Below the pieces are notes generated by a model, which was not told where the DNA came from, searched no databases, and worked only from the letters and a program-made list of their open reading frames with translations. From the NCBI RefSeq assembly GCF_035987325.1, contig NZ_CP108489.1:1-64000 (forward strand): a stretch of DNA of 64,000 nt. Direction: 5' to 3'. Below are positions 53,867 to 64,000 of the stretch, one piece after another (position 1 is the first letter of the stretch; every line of letters starts with the position of its first letter). Source of the DNA: Streptomyces sp. NBC_01244. GTDB lineage: Bacteria > Actinomycetota > Actinomycetes > Streptomycetales > Streptomycetaceae. A program made the translations under genes and the position numbers.

Positions 53867-53990
53867 TTGCAACGCCTGGAGTGGCTGGCGTTGCGTTTGG
53901 CTTCAGCCCTTCGCAACGATTAAATGGCTCTGACCTGCAAGTATTGGGATTCATCGCAACGAACTTCTTGCTGAGACTTGGAAAGCAACG
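53867..53990. promoter_or_regulatory. Five-copy GCAACG operator array
   Basis: TTGCAACG at 53867-53874, its complement CGTTGCG at 53889-53895, TCGCAACG at 53911-53918 and again at 53954-53961, and AGCAACG at 53984-53990. The first two form an inverted repeat GCAACGCC/GGCGTTGC. The array fills the divergent promoter between the two-HTH regulator and the export operon. Confidence 0.6.
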
Positions 53991-54033
53991 TAGCTTTTCC
54001 CTCATCGGAAACAACGAGTCGCAGGAGAGAATC

Positions 54034-54702
54034 ATGCAGAAGTTCGCCACCACCGCCCCGATCTCCGCCGTTCTGGACATCCCCGCCGGCACCATCCGCT
54101 TCATCGCCGCGGACCGCGCGGACACCGCGGTCGAGGTCCGGCCCGCGGACGCCTCGAAGGGCCGCGACGTCAAGGCGGCCGAGCAGACCCTGGTCGAGTA
54201 CGCCGACGGGGTCCTGCGGATCGCGGCCTCGGCCAAGAACCAGCTGCTGGGCGCCTCCGGCGCCATCGAGGTGACCGTCCAGCTGCCCGCCGGTTCTCGT
54301 GTCGAGGCGAAGGCGGCCGCCGCCGACCTCCGGGGCGTCGGACGCCTCGGTGACGTGGTCTTCGAGGCGGCGCAGGGCTCGGTCAAGCTCGATGAGGCCG
54401 CGAGCGCCCAGCTGACCCTCGCGGCCGGCGACGTCTCGGTCGGCCGTCTGGCCGGTTCCGCCCGGATCAGCACCCAGAAGGGCGACCTGCACATCGCCGA
54501 GGCCCTGGGCGGCACGGTCGAACTGCACACCGAGTACGGGGAGATCGTGGTCGGCGCGGGCCGCGGGGTCAGCGCCACCCTCGACGCCGGCACCGCCCTC
54601 GGCCGGATCCACAACGCCCTGCACAACGCCGACGGGGCCGCCGCCGGGCTCTCCATCCACGCGACCACCGCCTACGGCGACGTCACCGCCCGCAGCCTCT
54701 GA
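54034..54702 (+). CDS. DUF4097-type beta-helix protein
   Basis: A 222-residue protein with repeated beta-strand units (LRGVGRLGDVVFEAAQGSVKLDEA, QLTLAAGDVSVGRLAGSARISTQKGDLHIAEA), as in DUF4097/DUF4098 putative adhesins, but with no signal peptide. In Streptomyces such genes commonly precede DrrA/DrrB-like ABC exporters. ATG 54034 follows CAGGAGAG. Role in the export operon is unknown. Confidence 0.82.
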   Translation: MQKFATTAPISAVLDIPAGTIRFIAADRADTAVEVRPADASKGRDVKAAEQTLVEYADGVLRIAASAKNQLLGASGAIEVTVQLPAGSRVEAKAAAADLRGVGRLGDVVFEAAQGSVKLDEAASAQLTLAAGDVSVGRLAGSARISTQKGDLHIAEALGGTVELHTEYGEIVVGAGRGVSATLDAGTALGRIHNALHNADGAAAGLSIHATTAYGDVTARSL

Positions 54703-54728
54703 CATCCAGTCACAAAGGAGCACCGCTC

Positions 54729-55687
<959 letters not shown>

Positions 55688-55691
<4 letters not shown>

Positions 55692-56473
55692 GCTCTCTGT
55701 CCCTCGCGGTCCGTGATTCGTCCACGATGCTGCGCCGCAATCTCCTGCACGCCCGGCGCTATCCGTCTTTGACCCTGAATCTGCTGCTCACGCCGATCAT
55801 GCTGTTGCTGCTCTTCGTCTACATCTTCGGAGATGTGATGAGTGCGGGCATCGGCGGTGGCAGCCGCTCCGACTACATCGCCTACCTGGTTCCGGGTCTG
55901 CTGCTGATGACGATCGGTTCGACCACGATCGGTACGGCGGTGTCGGTGTCCAACGACATGACCGAGGGGATCATCGCTCGTTTCCGCACGATGGCGATCC
56001 ATCGGGGTGCGGTGCTCATCGGACACGTCGTCAGCAGCGTGCTCCAGTCGATCGCGTCCGTGGTCCTGGTGGGCGCCGTTGGCGTGGCGATCGGGTTCCG
56101 GTCCACGGACGCGACGGCCCTGGAATGGCTCGCGGCACTCGGGCTCCTGGTGCTGTTCGCCCTGGCGTTCACCTGGATCGCCGTCGGTATGGGGCTGATC
56201 AGCCCCAACGCCGAGGCCGCGAGCAACAACGCGCTCCCGATGATCCTCCTGCCGCTCCTGTCGAGTGCGTTCGTGCCGGTCGAGGGGATGCCGGGCTGGT
56301 TCCAGCCCATCGCCGAGTACCAGCCCTTCACCCCGGCCATCGAAACCCTGCGCGGTCTGCTCCTGGGTACCGAGATCGGCAACAACGGCTGGCTCGCCGT
56401 CGCCTGGTGCCTGGGCCTCGCCGTCCTCGGCTACTTCTGGTCAGCCGCGAAGTTCAACAGTGACCCGAAGTAG
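55688..56473 (+). CDS. ABC exporter permease, DrrB-type
   Basis: A 261-residue ABC-2 type membrane protein with six predicted helices. LLLTPIMLLLLFVYIFGDVM, SVSNDMTEGIIARFRTMAIHR and LLPLLSSAFVPVEGMPGWFQPIAEYQPFTP are characteristic of DrrB-type permeases. Translationally coupled to the ATPase; the two form the exporter. A hairpin terminator follows. Confidence 0.92.
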
Positions 56474-56518
56474 GGGCCGAGGCAGCACAGGGCCCCTCCC
56501 GCACCCCGCTCCGCCCCG

Positions 56519-56558
56519 AGGCGGCGTACCCCGACAACACGTCGGAGTGCGCCGCCTC
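56519..56558 (+). terminator. Hairpin terminator after the ABC operon
   Basis: Imperfect inverted repeat with arms starting GAGGCGGCGTACCCCGAC and ending GTCGGAGTGCGCCGCCTC, loop about 5 nt, 45 bases after the permease stop. Confidence 0.65.
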
Positions 56559-56583
56559 GTTCGTGTGCGGACGCCGGCGGCGG

Positions 56584-56844
56584 CTACGCGCCGCTGACGG
56601 TACGGACGTTCTTGCCGAGGCCCACGCGCGCCGCGAGCTCCTGCTGGGACATCTGGACCTCGCGGCTCGGCTCCTGGAGATCGATCAGAGCGCTCAGTAG
56701 GTCCTGGGCGGCGCGGGAGAGGTGGCCACGGGGCTGAAGCCGGCTGACGGTAGGTGCAAGGAACCTCGTTGCCTGGCCAGGACGGACCGGATAAGACCTC
56801 GGCCACAGAAGGTGCGCCCAGACGAAGCCCGTCACCGCGATCAC
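56584..56844 (-). pseudogene. Possible fragment of a winged-helix rep-like gene
   Basis: An 86-residue frame whose middle (HLSRAAQDLLSALIDLQEPS then VQMSQQELAARVGLG) looks like the first two helices of a MarR/RepL-type winged helix and then breaks off (KNVRTVSGA). The N-terminal 30 residues are not convincing. It faces away from the intact winged-helix pair at 57.3 kb and may be a remnant of the same kind of module. Low confidence. Confidence 0.3.
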
Positions 56845-57079
56845 CGGCGCCGACGGATTCGCTCAGCCCCAGCCGGTATCAGCCACGCTGCTGCTTGTTT
56901 CGGGCAGTGGCCACGAGGGGCCGTGCGACGGGGTGCCGGCGGTGGACCCACCTGGGAGCGCTGGCGCGAAGCGTCAGGGCGAGCAGCCGCCGACCCGGGC
57001 CGACAGGTGCTCACTACCTTTCCAGGTATTAAGAACGCGCAGCCCCCGCACCCTCTTGACCTGCGCAAACGTCGACCGC
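56845..57079. other. Intergenic stretch, no gene seen
   Basis: Together with the flanking sequence, 56474-57260 is about 790 bases with no convincing intact gene. Base composition becomes more even from about 57000 onwards, leading into the iterons. Confidence 0.4.
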
Positions 57080-57142
57080 AACCCGATCCTGGGATCGGGT
57101 AACCCGATCCTGGAAGCGGGTTACCCGATTCTGGAAACGGGT
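57080..57142. repeat. Three tandem 21-bp iterons, candidate replication origin
   Basis: Units 57080-57100, 57101-57121 and 57122-57142 follow each other without gaps. Unit one contains a 20-bp palindrome with arms ACCCGATCC and GGATCGGGT around TG; units two and three keep the left arm and the CGGGT end (TGGAAGCGGGT, TGGAAACGGGT). An 8-bp inverted pair GATTAGCA (57202-57209) / TGCTAATC (57269-57276) follows in AT-richer DNA. Tandem iterons with a dyad just upstream of a coupled pair of winged-helix genes are what an iteron-controlled origin would show. Confidence 0.65.
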
Positions 57143-57260
57143 CAGTTAGCTATGTGCACATCTCTGACTGGGCGGGTGGGCGTGGGCCCGGTGTCGAACT
57201 TGATTAGCAATGAGCAAAGGAACCTTTCCTCGGGGCGAGGTTGGTTGGCTATGAGGTAAT

Positions 57261-57824
57261 GTGCAATGTGCTAATCGTGAGGCCCTGGAGGGGGTCTCGC
57301 GGCTCGTGGTGACGAGGGGCGGGGCGGGTTCACGCATGGCGGAGTCGGCGCGGAGCAAGATCCTTGCACTGGTGGATCCTGACACCGGAGCAATGGAAGA
57401 GGTCCCCCGTGCCCCGTACGCCTTCGACGGACCGCACATCAACGTCGGGATCCGGCGCGGCCGTCAGCTTGCCTCGGGAGCTTCGGGACTGAGTGACCGT
57501 GAGTTCCGCGTGCTGGTCTGGTACTGGTTCGCGACGGAGGAACGGCAGGGGCCCGTTCAGATGACCGGCGTGGCCGTCGCATCAGAGCTAGACATGAGTC
57601 CTGACGCGCTGTCTAGGGCCGTCAAGGTCCTCAAGGGTGCTCGCCTGCTGGTGGAGTCCGGTGGGATCGGCCGTACGACGTTCTACCGAACGACCCCGTA
57701 CCTTGCGTTCATCGGGACGGGCTTCGAACATCGTGAGGCGGTTTCCGACTGGAATCCTCCGGAGATGCGCATCCCGAAGCCGGGCGACCGTGGGCGCAGG
57801 AAGATCAAGGGAGACGCGACATGA
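57261..57824 (+). CDS. Winged-helix protein, second rep-like pair (first gene)
   Basis: A 187-residue protein. Residues about 75-150 (GLSDREFRVLVWYWFATEER, QMTGVAVASELDMSPDALSRAVKVLKGARLLVES) form a winged helix. The N-terminal part and the basic C-terminus ([18 protein letters not shown]) are not recognised. GTG 57261 after GAGG is taken, but ATG 57336 is a plausible later start. Coupled to the next gene (ATGA) and preceded by iterons. The gene pair mirrors the arrangement at 1.6-2.8 kb, though direct sequence similarity is weak. Confidence 0.65.
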   Translation: MQCANREALEGVSRLVVTRGGAGSRMAESARSKILALVDPDTGAMEEVPRAPYAFDGPHINVGIRRGRQLASGASGLSDREFRVLVWYWFATEERQGPVQMTGVAVASELDMSPDALSRAVKVLKGARLLVESGGIGRTTFYRTTPYLAFIGTGFEHREAVSDWNPPEMRIPKPGDRGRRKIKGDAT

Positions 57825-58144
57825 AGGTCCACCGCAGTGAGGACGTGCTGTACGTCCTCAAGCGCACGGGACGCGTCCTGAACCCGAATCAGCGGATCGT
57901 CGTCATGCTGTACGCGGCCTCTGAGCAGCGGCCGGACGGGTCGGTGTGGATCAAGGCCACCGAGCTCGCCGAGACCGCGGGTATGAGCGCCCCGGTGTTT
58001 TCCCGGACGCGCAAGGAGCTGGAGGCTCTTGGGTGGCTCGAAGAGGTGGACAGCGTCGGCCCCGTTCGGGTCTACCGGCTGACCCCGACGGTCGAGGCGG
58101 AGCGTGAGCAGCCGGGTGCCCGGCTGAGGGTCATCAGCGGCTGA
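57821..58144 (+). CDS. Winged-helix protein, second rep-like pair (second gene)
   Basis: A 107-residue protein, mostly one winged helix: [55 protein letters not shown], then the wing [12 protein letters not shown] 57821 lies in the stop of its partner. The 3' end overlaps by 11 bases the stop of the convergent aminotransferase, so no terminator separates them. Possible initiator or copy-control partner. Confidence 0.65.
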   Translation: MKVHRSEDVLYVLKRTGRVLNPNQRIVVMLYAASEQRPDGSVWIKATELAETAGMSAPVFSRTRKELEALGWLEEVDSVGPVRVYRLTPTVEAEREQPGARLRVISG

Positions 58145-59237
58145 GTCGGGGGTCCCAGTCGGCCGCCGTTTTCAGGAGGCGGTCGTTTGCGGACGGGGTG
58201 CCGATCGTGATGCGGACGCCCTCTTCGGCGAAGGGGCGGACCATGAGGCCGGCCGCCTCGCAGGCGTCCGCGAAGTAGGCGGTGCGGGAGCCGAGGCGCA
58301 GCCAGACGAAGTTGGCGTGGCTCTCGGGGACTTCGAAGCCCTCCGCGCGCAGGGTGGCGCTGACGCGGGCGCGTTCCGCGACCAGGTCGGCCACGCGTTC
58401 GCGGAGTTCCTCCGTGGCGCGCAGGGAGGCCAGGGCGGCGGCCTGGGCGGGGCCGCTGACGCCGAGGGGGACCGAGCAGGCGCGTAGGGCGGCTGTGACC
58501 CGAGGGTGGGCCACCGCGTAGCCGACGCGGAGGGCGGCCAGTCCGTAGGCCTTGGAGAAGGTGCGCAGGACGGCGACGTTGGGGCGGTCGCGGTAGAGGT
58601 CGATGCCGTCCGGGATGTCTTCGGCGGGGTCGACGAACTCGCGGTAGGCCTCGTCCATGACGACCAGGATGTGTGGGGGCACGCGGTCCAGGAAGCGTTC
58701 CAGTTCGGCGCGGCGTACGGCGGTGCCGGTGGGGTTGTTCGGGTTGCAGACGAAGATCAGGCGGGTGCGGTCGGTGACCGCGTCGGCCAGTGCGTCCAGG
58801 TCGTGGGTCTCGTCGCGCAGCGGGACCTGGACGGAGGTGGCCCCGGCGGCCCAGGCCAGCAGCGGGTAGGCCTCGAACGAGCGCCAGGCGAAGACGACCT
58901 CGTCGCCCGGGCCCGCGGCGGCGGCGACCAGGTGCTGGGTGATGCCGACCGAGCCGGTGCCCAGTACGAGGTGGTCGGCGGGTACGCCGAGGCGACCCGA
59001 GAGCTCCGCGATGAGCTCGGCCGCGGTGGGGTCGGGGTAGCGGTTGAGGCGGCCCAGCCAGGTCTCGACCGCGGCGATCACGGAGGGGAGCGGCGGGTAC
59101 GGGTTCTCGTTCGAGGAGAGTTTGTCGACGAACTCGTCGCGGGCCGCGCGGCCCGGCACGTAGGCGGGGAGCGTCGAGACGTCGGCCCGGAGCCGGGGGG
59201 AGGTCGTGGAGGTCGTGTGCGGATCGGCATCGGGCAT
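58134..59237 (-). CDS. HisC-type (histidinol-phosphate/aromatic) aminotransferase
   Basis: A 367-residue fold-type I PLP enzyme. [13 protein letters not shown], the [11 protein letters not shown] segment, [11 protein letters not shown] and the Schiff-base lysine in [17 protein letters not shown] are all present. The family includes histidinol-phosphate and aromatic amino acid (Pat) aminotransferases that share this scaffold. No other his genes are nearby, while a prephenate dehydrogenase is, so converting 4-hydroxyphenylpyruvate to tyrosine is the preferred role. Its stop overlaps the convergent winged-helix gene by 11 bases. Confidence 0.88.
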   Translation of the reverse strand: MPDADPHTTSTTSPRLRADVSTLPAYVPGRAARDEFVDKLSSNENPYPPLPSVIAAVETWLGRLNRYPDPTAAELIAELSGRLGVPADHLVLGTGSVGITQHLVAAAAGPGDEVVFAWRSFEAYPLLAWAAGATSVQVPLRDETHDLDALADAVTDRTRLIFVCNPNNPTGTAVRRAELERFLDRVPPHILVVMDEAYREFVDPAEDIPDGIDLYRDRPNVAVLRTFSKAYGLAALRVGYAVAHPRVTAALRACSVPLGVSGPAQAAALASLRATEELRERVADLVAERARVSATLRAEGFEVPESHANFVWLRLGSRTAYFADACEAAGLMVRPFAEEGVRITIGTPSANDRLLKTAADWDPRLSR

Positions 59238-59399
59238 GGCGCAATCCTTCGATGTGGAGGCCGTGGACGGGGAGGGTGCCGGGGCGGGGCGTGCAAAGCG
59301 GGGAGTGCAACACCGTCCGGCCGCGCCGACGGGGGAGACGGCACGGCCGGACGGTGACCAGGGGACCGGGGGAGGGGGACGGCGCGGGGCCGCGGGGGT

Positions 59400-60314
59400 T
59401 CAGCCGCGCGCCGGTGCCGGCGGGTTGTAGGGCGAGGGACCGCCGAACGCCCAGCGCAGCCGGGTCGCCCCGTCGATCTGCACCACGCGCTCGATGTCGA
59501 ACTCGCACATCCGCAGGGCTCCGGGCACGTCCGCCCGGTCCCCCTCGGCCCAGTTGATCCGCGCCTTGCCCGTCAGTTGCAGGGTGTGGCCGGACTCCCA
59601 GTCCAGGAAGAGCAGTCCGCAGTTCTCGTTGAGCTGCAGATTGCCCAAGGTCATGTAGAAGGAATTGCCGAAGTAGTCGGGCCATACGAGCCTGCGCGGT
59701 CCCGCCACCGTGACGAAACCGGGGTCGCCGCCCCGGTGCGAGGAGTCCGCGCCGTAGCCTTCGGCCCGGCTGGCGATGAAGAAGGTGTCCGCCCCGGTGA
59801 TCCACTTCTCCTGCTCGGGCGTGAGCGCGTCGCCGTCCCGGGTCTCCCGGGGCGCGGAGGCGGGCCCGTCCGCGACCGGGACCCGCACCTGGAGGTACTT
59901 GGGGCAGTTGCCCAGCACCTGCTCGGTGCGGATGTGCAGCGACTGCCCTTCGCGCCGCGCCACGCCGTTGATCCGGATCCGGGTCGTCGTGTGCGGTTCG
60001 AGGGCGAGCAGTCCGATGTCGGCCGTCTCGGCGAAGGCTTCGGCCAGCGGATCGCCGGGCACGGGCAGGGAGGACAGCGTGATCGTGCGCCGGCTCGTGG
60101 GCAGGGCGAAGCCGGGGTCGCCCGTGACCAGGGAGGACCACATGGCGCCCGTGGCGTCGGCGCCGCCCAGGAAGAGCATGCGCTGGCGCATCAGGTACTG
60201 GTCGAAGCCGGGCTGGATCACGTCGTCGAACATCGGCGAGCCCCAGCCGGGACCGCCTTCGCCGGCCTGCTTCTGTACGGCCTGTTCGCCCTCGTGGTGG
60301 GGGGTCTTGATCAC
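59400..60314 (-). CDS. Pyridoxamine 5'-phosphate oxidase-like flavoprotein
   Basis: A 304-residue protein of the PNPOx-like split-barrel group (COG3576 type). DQYLMRQRMLFLGGADATGAMWSSLVTGDPGF and VWPDYFGNSFYMTLGNLQLNENCGLLFLDWESGHTLQLTGKARI are the FMN-binding and core segments. Such proteins are predicted flavin-nucleotide oxidoreductases; substrate unknown. It is the last gene before the convergent-strand aminotransferase and downstream of GAPDH on the same strand. Confidence 0.82.
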   Translation of the reverse strand: MIKTPHHEGEQAVQKQAGEGGPGWGSPMFDDVIQPGFDQYLMRQRMLFLGGADATGAMWSSLVTGDPGFALPTSRRTITLSSLPVPGDPLAEAFAETADIGLLALEPHTTTRIRINGVARREGQSLHIRTEQVLGNCPKYLQVRVPVADGPASAPRETRDGDALTPEQEKWITGADTFFIASRAEGYGADSSHRGGDPGFVTVAGPRRLVWPDYFGNSFYMTLGNLQLNENCGLLFLDWESGHTLQLTGKARINWAEGDRADVPGALRMCEFDIERVVQIDGATRLRWAFGGPSPYNPPAPARG

Positions 60315-60409
60315 GGGAATCGGGAACCTCCGGTCGGGACGGGCGCCGCGGCCGACGGGGTCGCCGTCGGCGGACGCACGTCTACGGGGCGCCGGTCAGC
60401 GGGCGCCGA

Positions 60410-61438
<1,029 letters not shown>

Positions 61439-61602
61439 CTACATCCATGACCGCACGTGAAGCCGCGTTGTCCGGCCAGTCCTCACCCTCAACTGTACCG
61501 GCCGACCTGTCTCCCGGCTTGCGTAAATGCGCCTGTTCATGGCCTGTTTACGCACGAAAGCCGAGGCAAGGCCCCGTTGATTGCAACATCTGATGGCGTG
61601 CT

Positions 61603-61625
61603 AGTACCTGCATGCAGGTATGTTT
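61603..61625. promoter_or_regulatory. ARE-like operator before the AraC activator
   Basis: TACCTGCATGCAGGTATGTT (from 61605), with a perfect ACCTGCATGCAGGT palindrome at its core, ends 52 bases before ATG 61678. It is the strongest of the three aligned sites and lies 29-30 kb from the receptor gene. Confidence 0.7.
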
Positions 61626-61677
61626 TTATGGGCCTGCCTGTCACGCTGGTATGACGCTTCCCGGAGCGAGGAGAACG

Positions 61678-62631
61678 ATGGACATGCTGCCCCTCCGCGG
61701 GCCGAGCGCATCCGTGCCGGACCGCAGTCCACCGCTCGCCGCGCCCGCCCCCGGCACGGCGCGGGTCATCCGCACACACGGCGAGTCCGTGTACGGGGCC
61801 ACCGTCCGCCGCGACTTCGGCGACGTGACCATCTCCCTCGTCACCGGGGAGGCCCACGAGGCCGTGCGTCCCGGCCGCCACATCCGCCCCGACCCCTCAG
61901 AGTCCCTGCGGGTGTTCCGGGCACTGGCCGGCGAGATCCACGTCCACCAGGACGGCCGCCGGGGCCAGGCGAGCGGCCCGCAGATCATCTGCTGCGACAC
62001 CAGCCGCCCGTACCGCCTCCTGCTGCCCCGGCCCTTCCACCTGGTCGAAGTGCAGCTCCCGCACCGGCACCTCGGCATGTCGGCCGGCGACACCGCGAAG
62101 CTGACCGCCACCGGCTGGTGCGGGCGGATGGGCGCGGGCGCCCTGCTCTCCCAGCTCCTCGCCGGACTCCACGACCACGGCACCGAGATCCACTCCGCCG
62201 TCGACCGGGTCGGCGCCACCGTGGCGGGCCTGGCCGCGGCCGTCCTCGCCGACCGGCTGCGCCACGTGGCCGCCGAGGACGAGGTGGCCCGGCACGACCT
62301 CATGCTGGGCATCCAGGCGTACATCCGCGCACGGCTCTCCGACCCCGAGCTCACCCCGCAGGCGGTCGCCGAGCACCACAACATCTCGCTGCGCTACCTC
62401 CAGCGGATCTTCCAGGAGCACGGGACCAGCCCCGCCCGGTGGATCCGGGACGAGCGCCTCGCCCGCTGCAGGTCGGAACTGCGCGACCCGCGGCTCGGAC
62501 ACCTGCCCGTCGGGGTGATCGGCGAACGGTCCGGCCTCTACCAGGCCTCGCACTTCAGCCGCCTCTTCCGCGACCGGTACGGCCTCACCCCGCGCGGCTA
62601 CCGGACCATGCGCGAGGCCGTGCCCATGTAG
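61678..62631 (+). CDS. AraC-family activator
   Basis: A 317-residue protein. The C-terminal 100 residues carry two AraC helix-turn-helix motifs (LTPQAVAEHHNISLRYLQRIFQEHG and GVIGERSGLYQASHFSRLFRDRYGLTPRGYR). The N-terminal half is an AraC-binding-like (cupin) domain of the type seen in regulators that include feruloyl or hydroxycinnamic sensors. ATG 61678 has GCGAGGAG at ideal spacing; an upstream ATG at 61612 lies within the ARE-like region. Candidate pathway-specific activator under signal control. Confidence 0.85.
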   Translation: MDMLPLRGPSASVPDRSPPLAAPAPGTARVIRTHGESVYGATVRRDFGDVTISLVTGEAHEAVRPGRHIRPDPSESLRVFRALAGEIHVHQDGRRGQASGPQIICCDTSRPYRLLLPRPFHLVEVQLPHRHLGMSAGDTAKLTATGWCGRMGAGALLSQLLAGLHDHGTEIHSAVDRVGATVAGLAAAVLADRLRHVAAEDEVARHDLMLGIQAYIRARLSDPELTPQAVAEHHNISLRYLQRIFQEHGTSPARWIRDERLARCRSELRDPRLGHLPVGVIGERSGLYQASHFSRLFRDRYGLTPRGYRTMREAVPM

Positions 62632-62659
62632 GGGGGCCCGCCGGCCGGCACCGGGCACC

Positions 62660-62757
62660 GGCGACCGGTTGACCGGCGACCGGCGACCGGCGACCGATGA
62701 CCGGCGACCGGCGACCGATGACCGCCGAGTACCGACGAGTACCGACGACCGACGAGC
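62660..62757. repeat. GGCGACC tandem repeats
   Basis: About twelve degenerate 7-9-base units (CCGGCGACC, CCGATGACC, CCGACGAGT) between the AraC and methyltransferase genes. Probably slippage-prone spacer; no coding function. Confidence 0.6.
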
Positions 62758-62774
62758 ACTGACATCCGAGGAGG

Positions 62775-63644
62775 ATGACGGATTTGACCGGCACGAGCTT
62801 CGAATTCCCCGGTGAGTACTACGAGATCATGCGCAAGGACTTCCGCAACCTCGACGCCGAGACGGAGTTCCTCGCGTCCCTGCTCCCCGACGCGGGCACC
62901 GTACTCGACCTGGGCTGCGGCACCGGCTCCAACCTGCGCGCCCTGCGCGAGCGCGGCCACCGCGGCACCGGCGTCGACCAGAGCGCCGCGTTCCTGGAGT
63001 ATGCCCGCGCCGCCGGCGGCGCGGGCATCTCCTACGTGGAGGCCCGCGCCGAGGAGTACCGCACCGACGAGCGCTACGACCTCGTCTACAGCCTCTTCAT
63101 GACGCTCAACTACCTGGAGCGCGACCGGCTCCCGGCGGTCCTGCGCTCCCTCCGCGAGCTGCTGGCCCCGGGTGGGCAGGTCGTCCTGGAGTTCGGCCAC
63201 CTGCTGAACTTCGTCGACTCCTTCCAGCCCGACAGCATCGGCCACCACCGCCGGGACGGGGTGCTCATCACCCGCCTCGCCCGCCAGTTCGTCAACGCGC
63301 ACGCCGCGAACTGGCGCAACGAGGAGACCCTGCTGGTCCGCACCGCGGACGGCACGGTCGCCATGTACGACAACTTCTTCGACCAGGCCGTCCTGACCGG
63401 GCCCGAGGTGCGCGGACTGCTGGCCGCGGCGGGACTGACCATCACGGCCGAGTACGGCGGGTTCCGCAAGGAGCCCGCGCCCTTCCACGGCCGGGGCCCG
63501 CTCGTCATCGTGGCCACCGCGACCCCCGCCGACACGGCGACCTCCGCCGACACCGCGTCCGCCTCCGCCGGCGCCGCGTCCACCCCCACCGGCACCGCGG
63601 CCACCGCGTCCGACACCGCTCAGCAAGAGGAGAACCAGGCATGA
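62775..63644 (+). CDS. SAM-dependent methyltransferase, class I
   Basis: A 289-residue protein. The SAM motif VLDLGCGTGSNLRAL is at about residues 43-57, acidic loop GVDQSAAF, then YDLVYSLFMTLNYLE and the LAPGGQVVLEFGH post-motifs. The C-terminal 45 residues are an Ala/Thr/Ser-rich tail. GAGGAGG abuts ATG 62775, so TTG 62784, with better spacing, could be the true start. The stop overlaps the next start (ATGA). Likely a tailoring enzyme. Confidence 0.88.
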   Translation: MTDLTGTSFEFPGEYYEIMRKDFRNLDAETEFLASLLPDAGTVLDLGCGTGSNLRALRERGHRGTGVDQSAAFLEYARAAGGAGISYVEARAEEYRTDERYDLVYSLFMTLNYLERDRLPAVLRSLRELLAPGGQVVLEFGHLLNFVDSFQPDSIGHHRRDGVLITRLARQFVNAHAANWRNEETLLVRTADGTVAMYDNFFDQAVLTGPEVRGLLAAAGLTITAEYGGFRKEPAPFHGRGPLVIVATATPADTATSADTASASAGAASTPTGTAATASDTAQQEENQA

Positions 63645-64000
63645 CCGGCACCGGCATATCGCTGCTCGACGGCGGGCCCGCCCCCGAAACCGGCGTCGCG
63701 CACCTCGGCGCCGCCCTCGCCCGCGCCGTCGCCGGGAGCGAGGGCCGGGGGGTGACGTACATCCGCGCCGACGGCACCGAGGTCCACCAGAGCTACGCCG
63801 AGCTGCTCGACGACGCCTCGCGCGTCCTGGCCGGCCTGCGCGCCTCCGGCGCCGTCGTCGGCGAGAAGATCATCCTCCAGTCGGCCGACGACGCCGACCT
63901 CCTCGCCGGGTTCTGGGGCTGCGTCCTCGGCGGCTTCCTGCCGCTGCCCGTCAGCGCCGACGCGGTGAACGGCCCCGGCCTGCTGGAGCGCGTCTGGGGC
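63641..64000 (+). CDS. Adenylate-forming (ANL) enzyme, 5' part only
   Basis: The first 120 residues of an AMP-dependent ligase or NRPS-type adenylation protein: TYIRADGTEVHQSYAELLDDASRVLAGLRASGAVVGEKIILQSADDADLLAGFWGC follows the usual A1-A2 layout. It starts at ATG 63641, coupled to the methyltransferase. The rest lies beyond the window. With the methyltransferase it forms the first two genes of an operon that probably holds the core assembly enzymes. Confidence 0.8.
   Translation, partial: MTGTGISLLDGGPAPETGVAHLGAALARAVAGSEGRGVTYIRADGTEVHQSYAELLDDASRVLAGLRASGAVVGEKIILQSADDADLLAGFWGCVLGGFLPLPVSADAVNGPGLLERVWG

Overview
The window is very GC-rich DNA with GTG/TTG starts, ATGA/GTGA gene overlaps and actinomycete gene families throughout. 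It reads as one arm of a Streptomyces linear replicon. A linear plasmid is favoured over a chromosome end, because telomere, replication and partition genes sit together within the first 10 kb. The extreme tip is not recognisable: no archetypal CCCGCGG end is seen at base 1.

Replicon-maintenance region (1-10.2 kb): a dense array of hairpins with 3-nt loops (1-600), a G+T-rich non-coding stretch, and a palindrome-rich block in front of two overlapping winged-helix genes that resemble replication initiators. Then come a perfect terminator palindrome, tpg and tap (terminal protein and telomere-associated protein, minus strand), and parB/parA. A 15-bp palindrome, GTTAACGGCGTTAAC, recurs about nine times from 1.0 to 10.2 kb, including inside tap and parB, and is the best centromere candidate.

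Accessory region (8.3-28 kb): TetR-type regulators (one of butyrolactone-receptor type), an ECF41-type sigma factor with its usual epimerase-like partner, a DinB-like protein, a flavoprotein, an AraC regulator, GNAT enzymes, two convergent DUF1772 membrane proteins, NADP-type glutamate dehydrogenase, a MatB-like acyl-CoA synthetase, a decayed DUF1254 gene, a DMT exporter, a hydrolase-GNAT fusion, a membrane-anchored EEP-family protein and a type-1 periplasmic-binding-fold protein.

Signalling and biosynthetic region (27-64 kb): an afsA homologue, a P450, an SDR and an epimerase form a minus-strand set divergent from a butyrolactone-receptor gene. This resembles butenolide/butyrolactone signal loci. 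ARE-like palindromes lie in that divergent promoter and also before a degenerate adenylate-forming protein, a truncated LysR regulator and an AraC activator more than 30 kb away, suggesting one signal-controlled regulon. TTA codons in the afsA, P450 and LysR-type genes suggest bldA dependence. Next are an HpaB/HpaC-type flavin monooxygenase pair, a secreted DUF5602-like protein, an FAD/NAD(P) protein, a class II aldolase-like protein, an NAD(P)-binding protein and a Bcr/CflA exporter. A near-complete aromatic precursor block follows: class II DAHP synthase, chorismate mutase, prephenate dehydrogenase, chorismate synthase, dehydroquinate synthase, transketolase and EPSP synthase. A HisC-type aminotransferase, a GAPDH, a methyltransferase and the start of an adenylate-forming enzyme come later. 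The simplest reading is a biosynthetic cluster for a tyrosine- or hydroxyphenylpyruvate-derived, ring-hydroxylated product that continues past the right edge. No known product is recognised.

Inserted in this region are a DUF4097-DrrA/DrrB-like export operon with a divergent regulator and repeated GCAACG sites (53-56.5 kb), and a second possible replication module with three 21-bp iterons and two overlapping winged-helix genes (57.1-58.1 kb).
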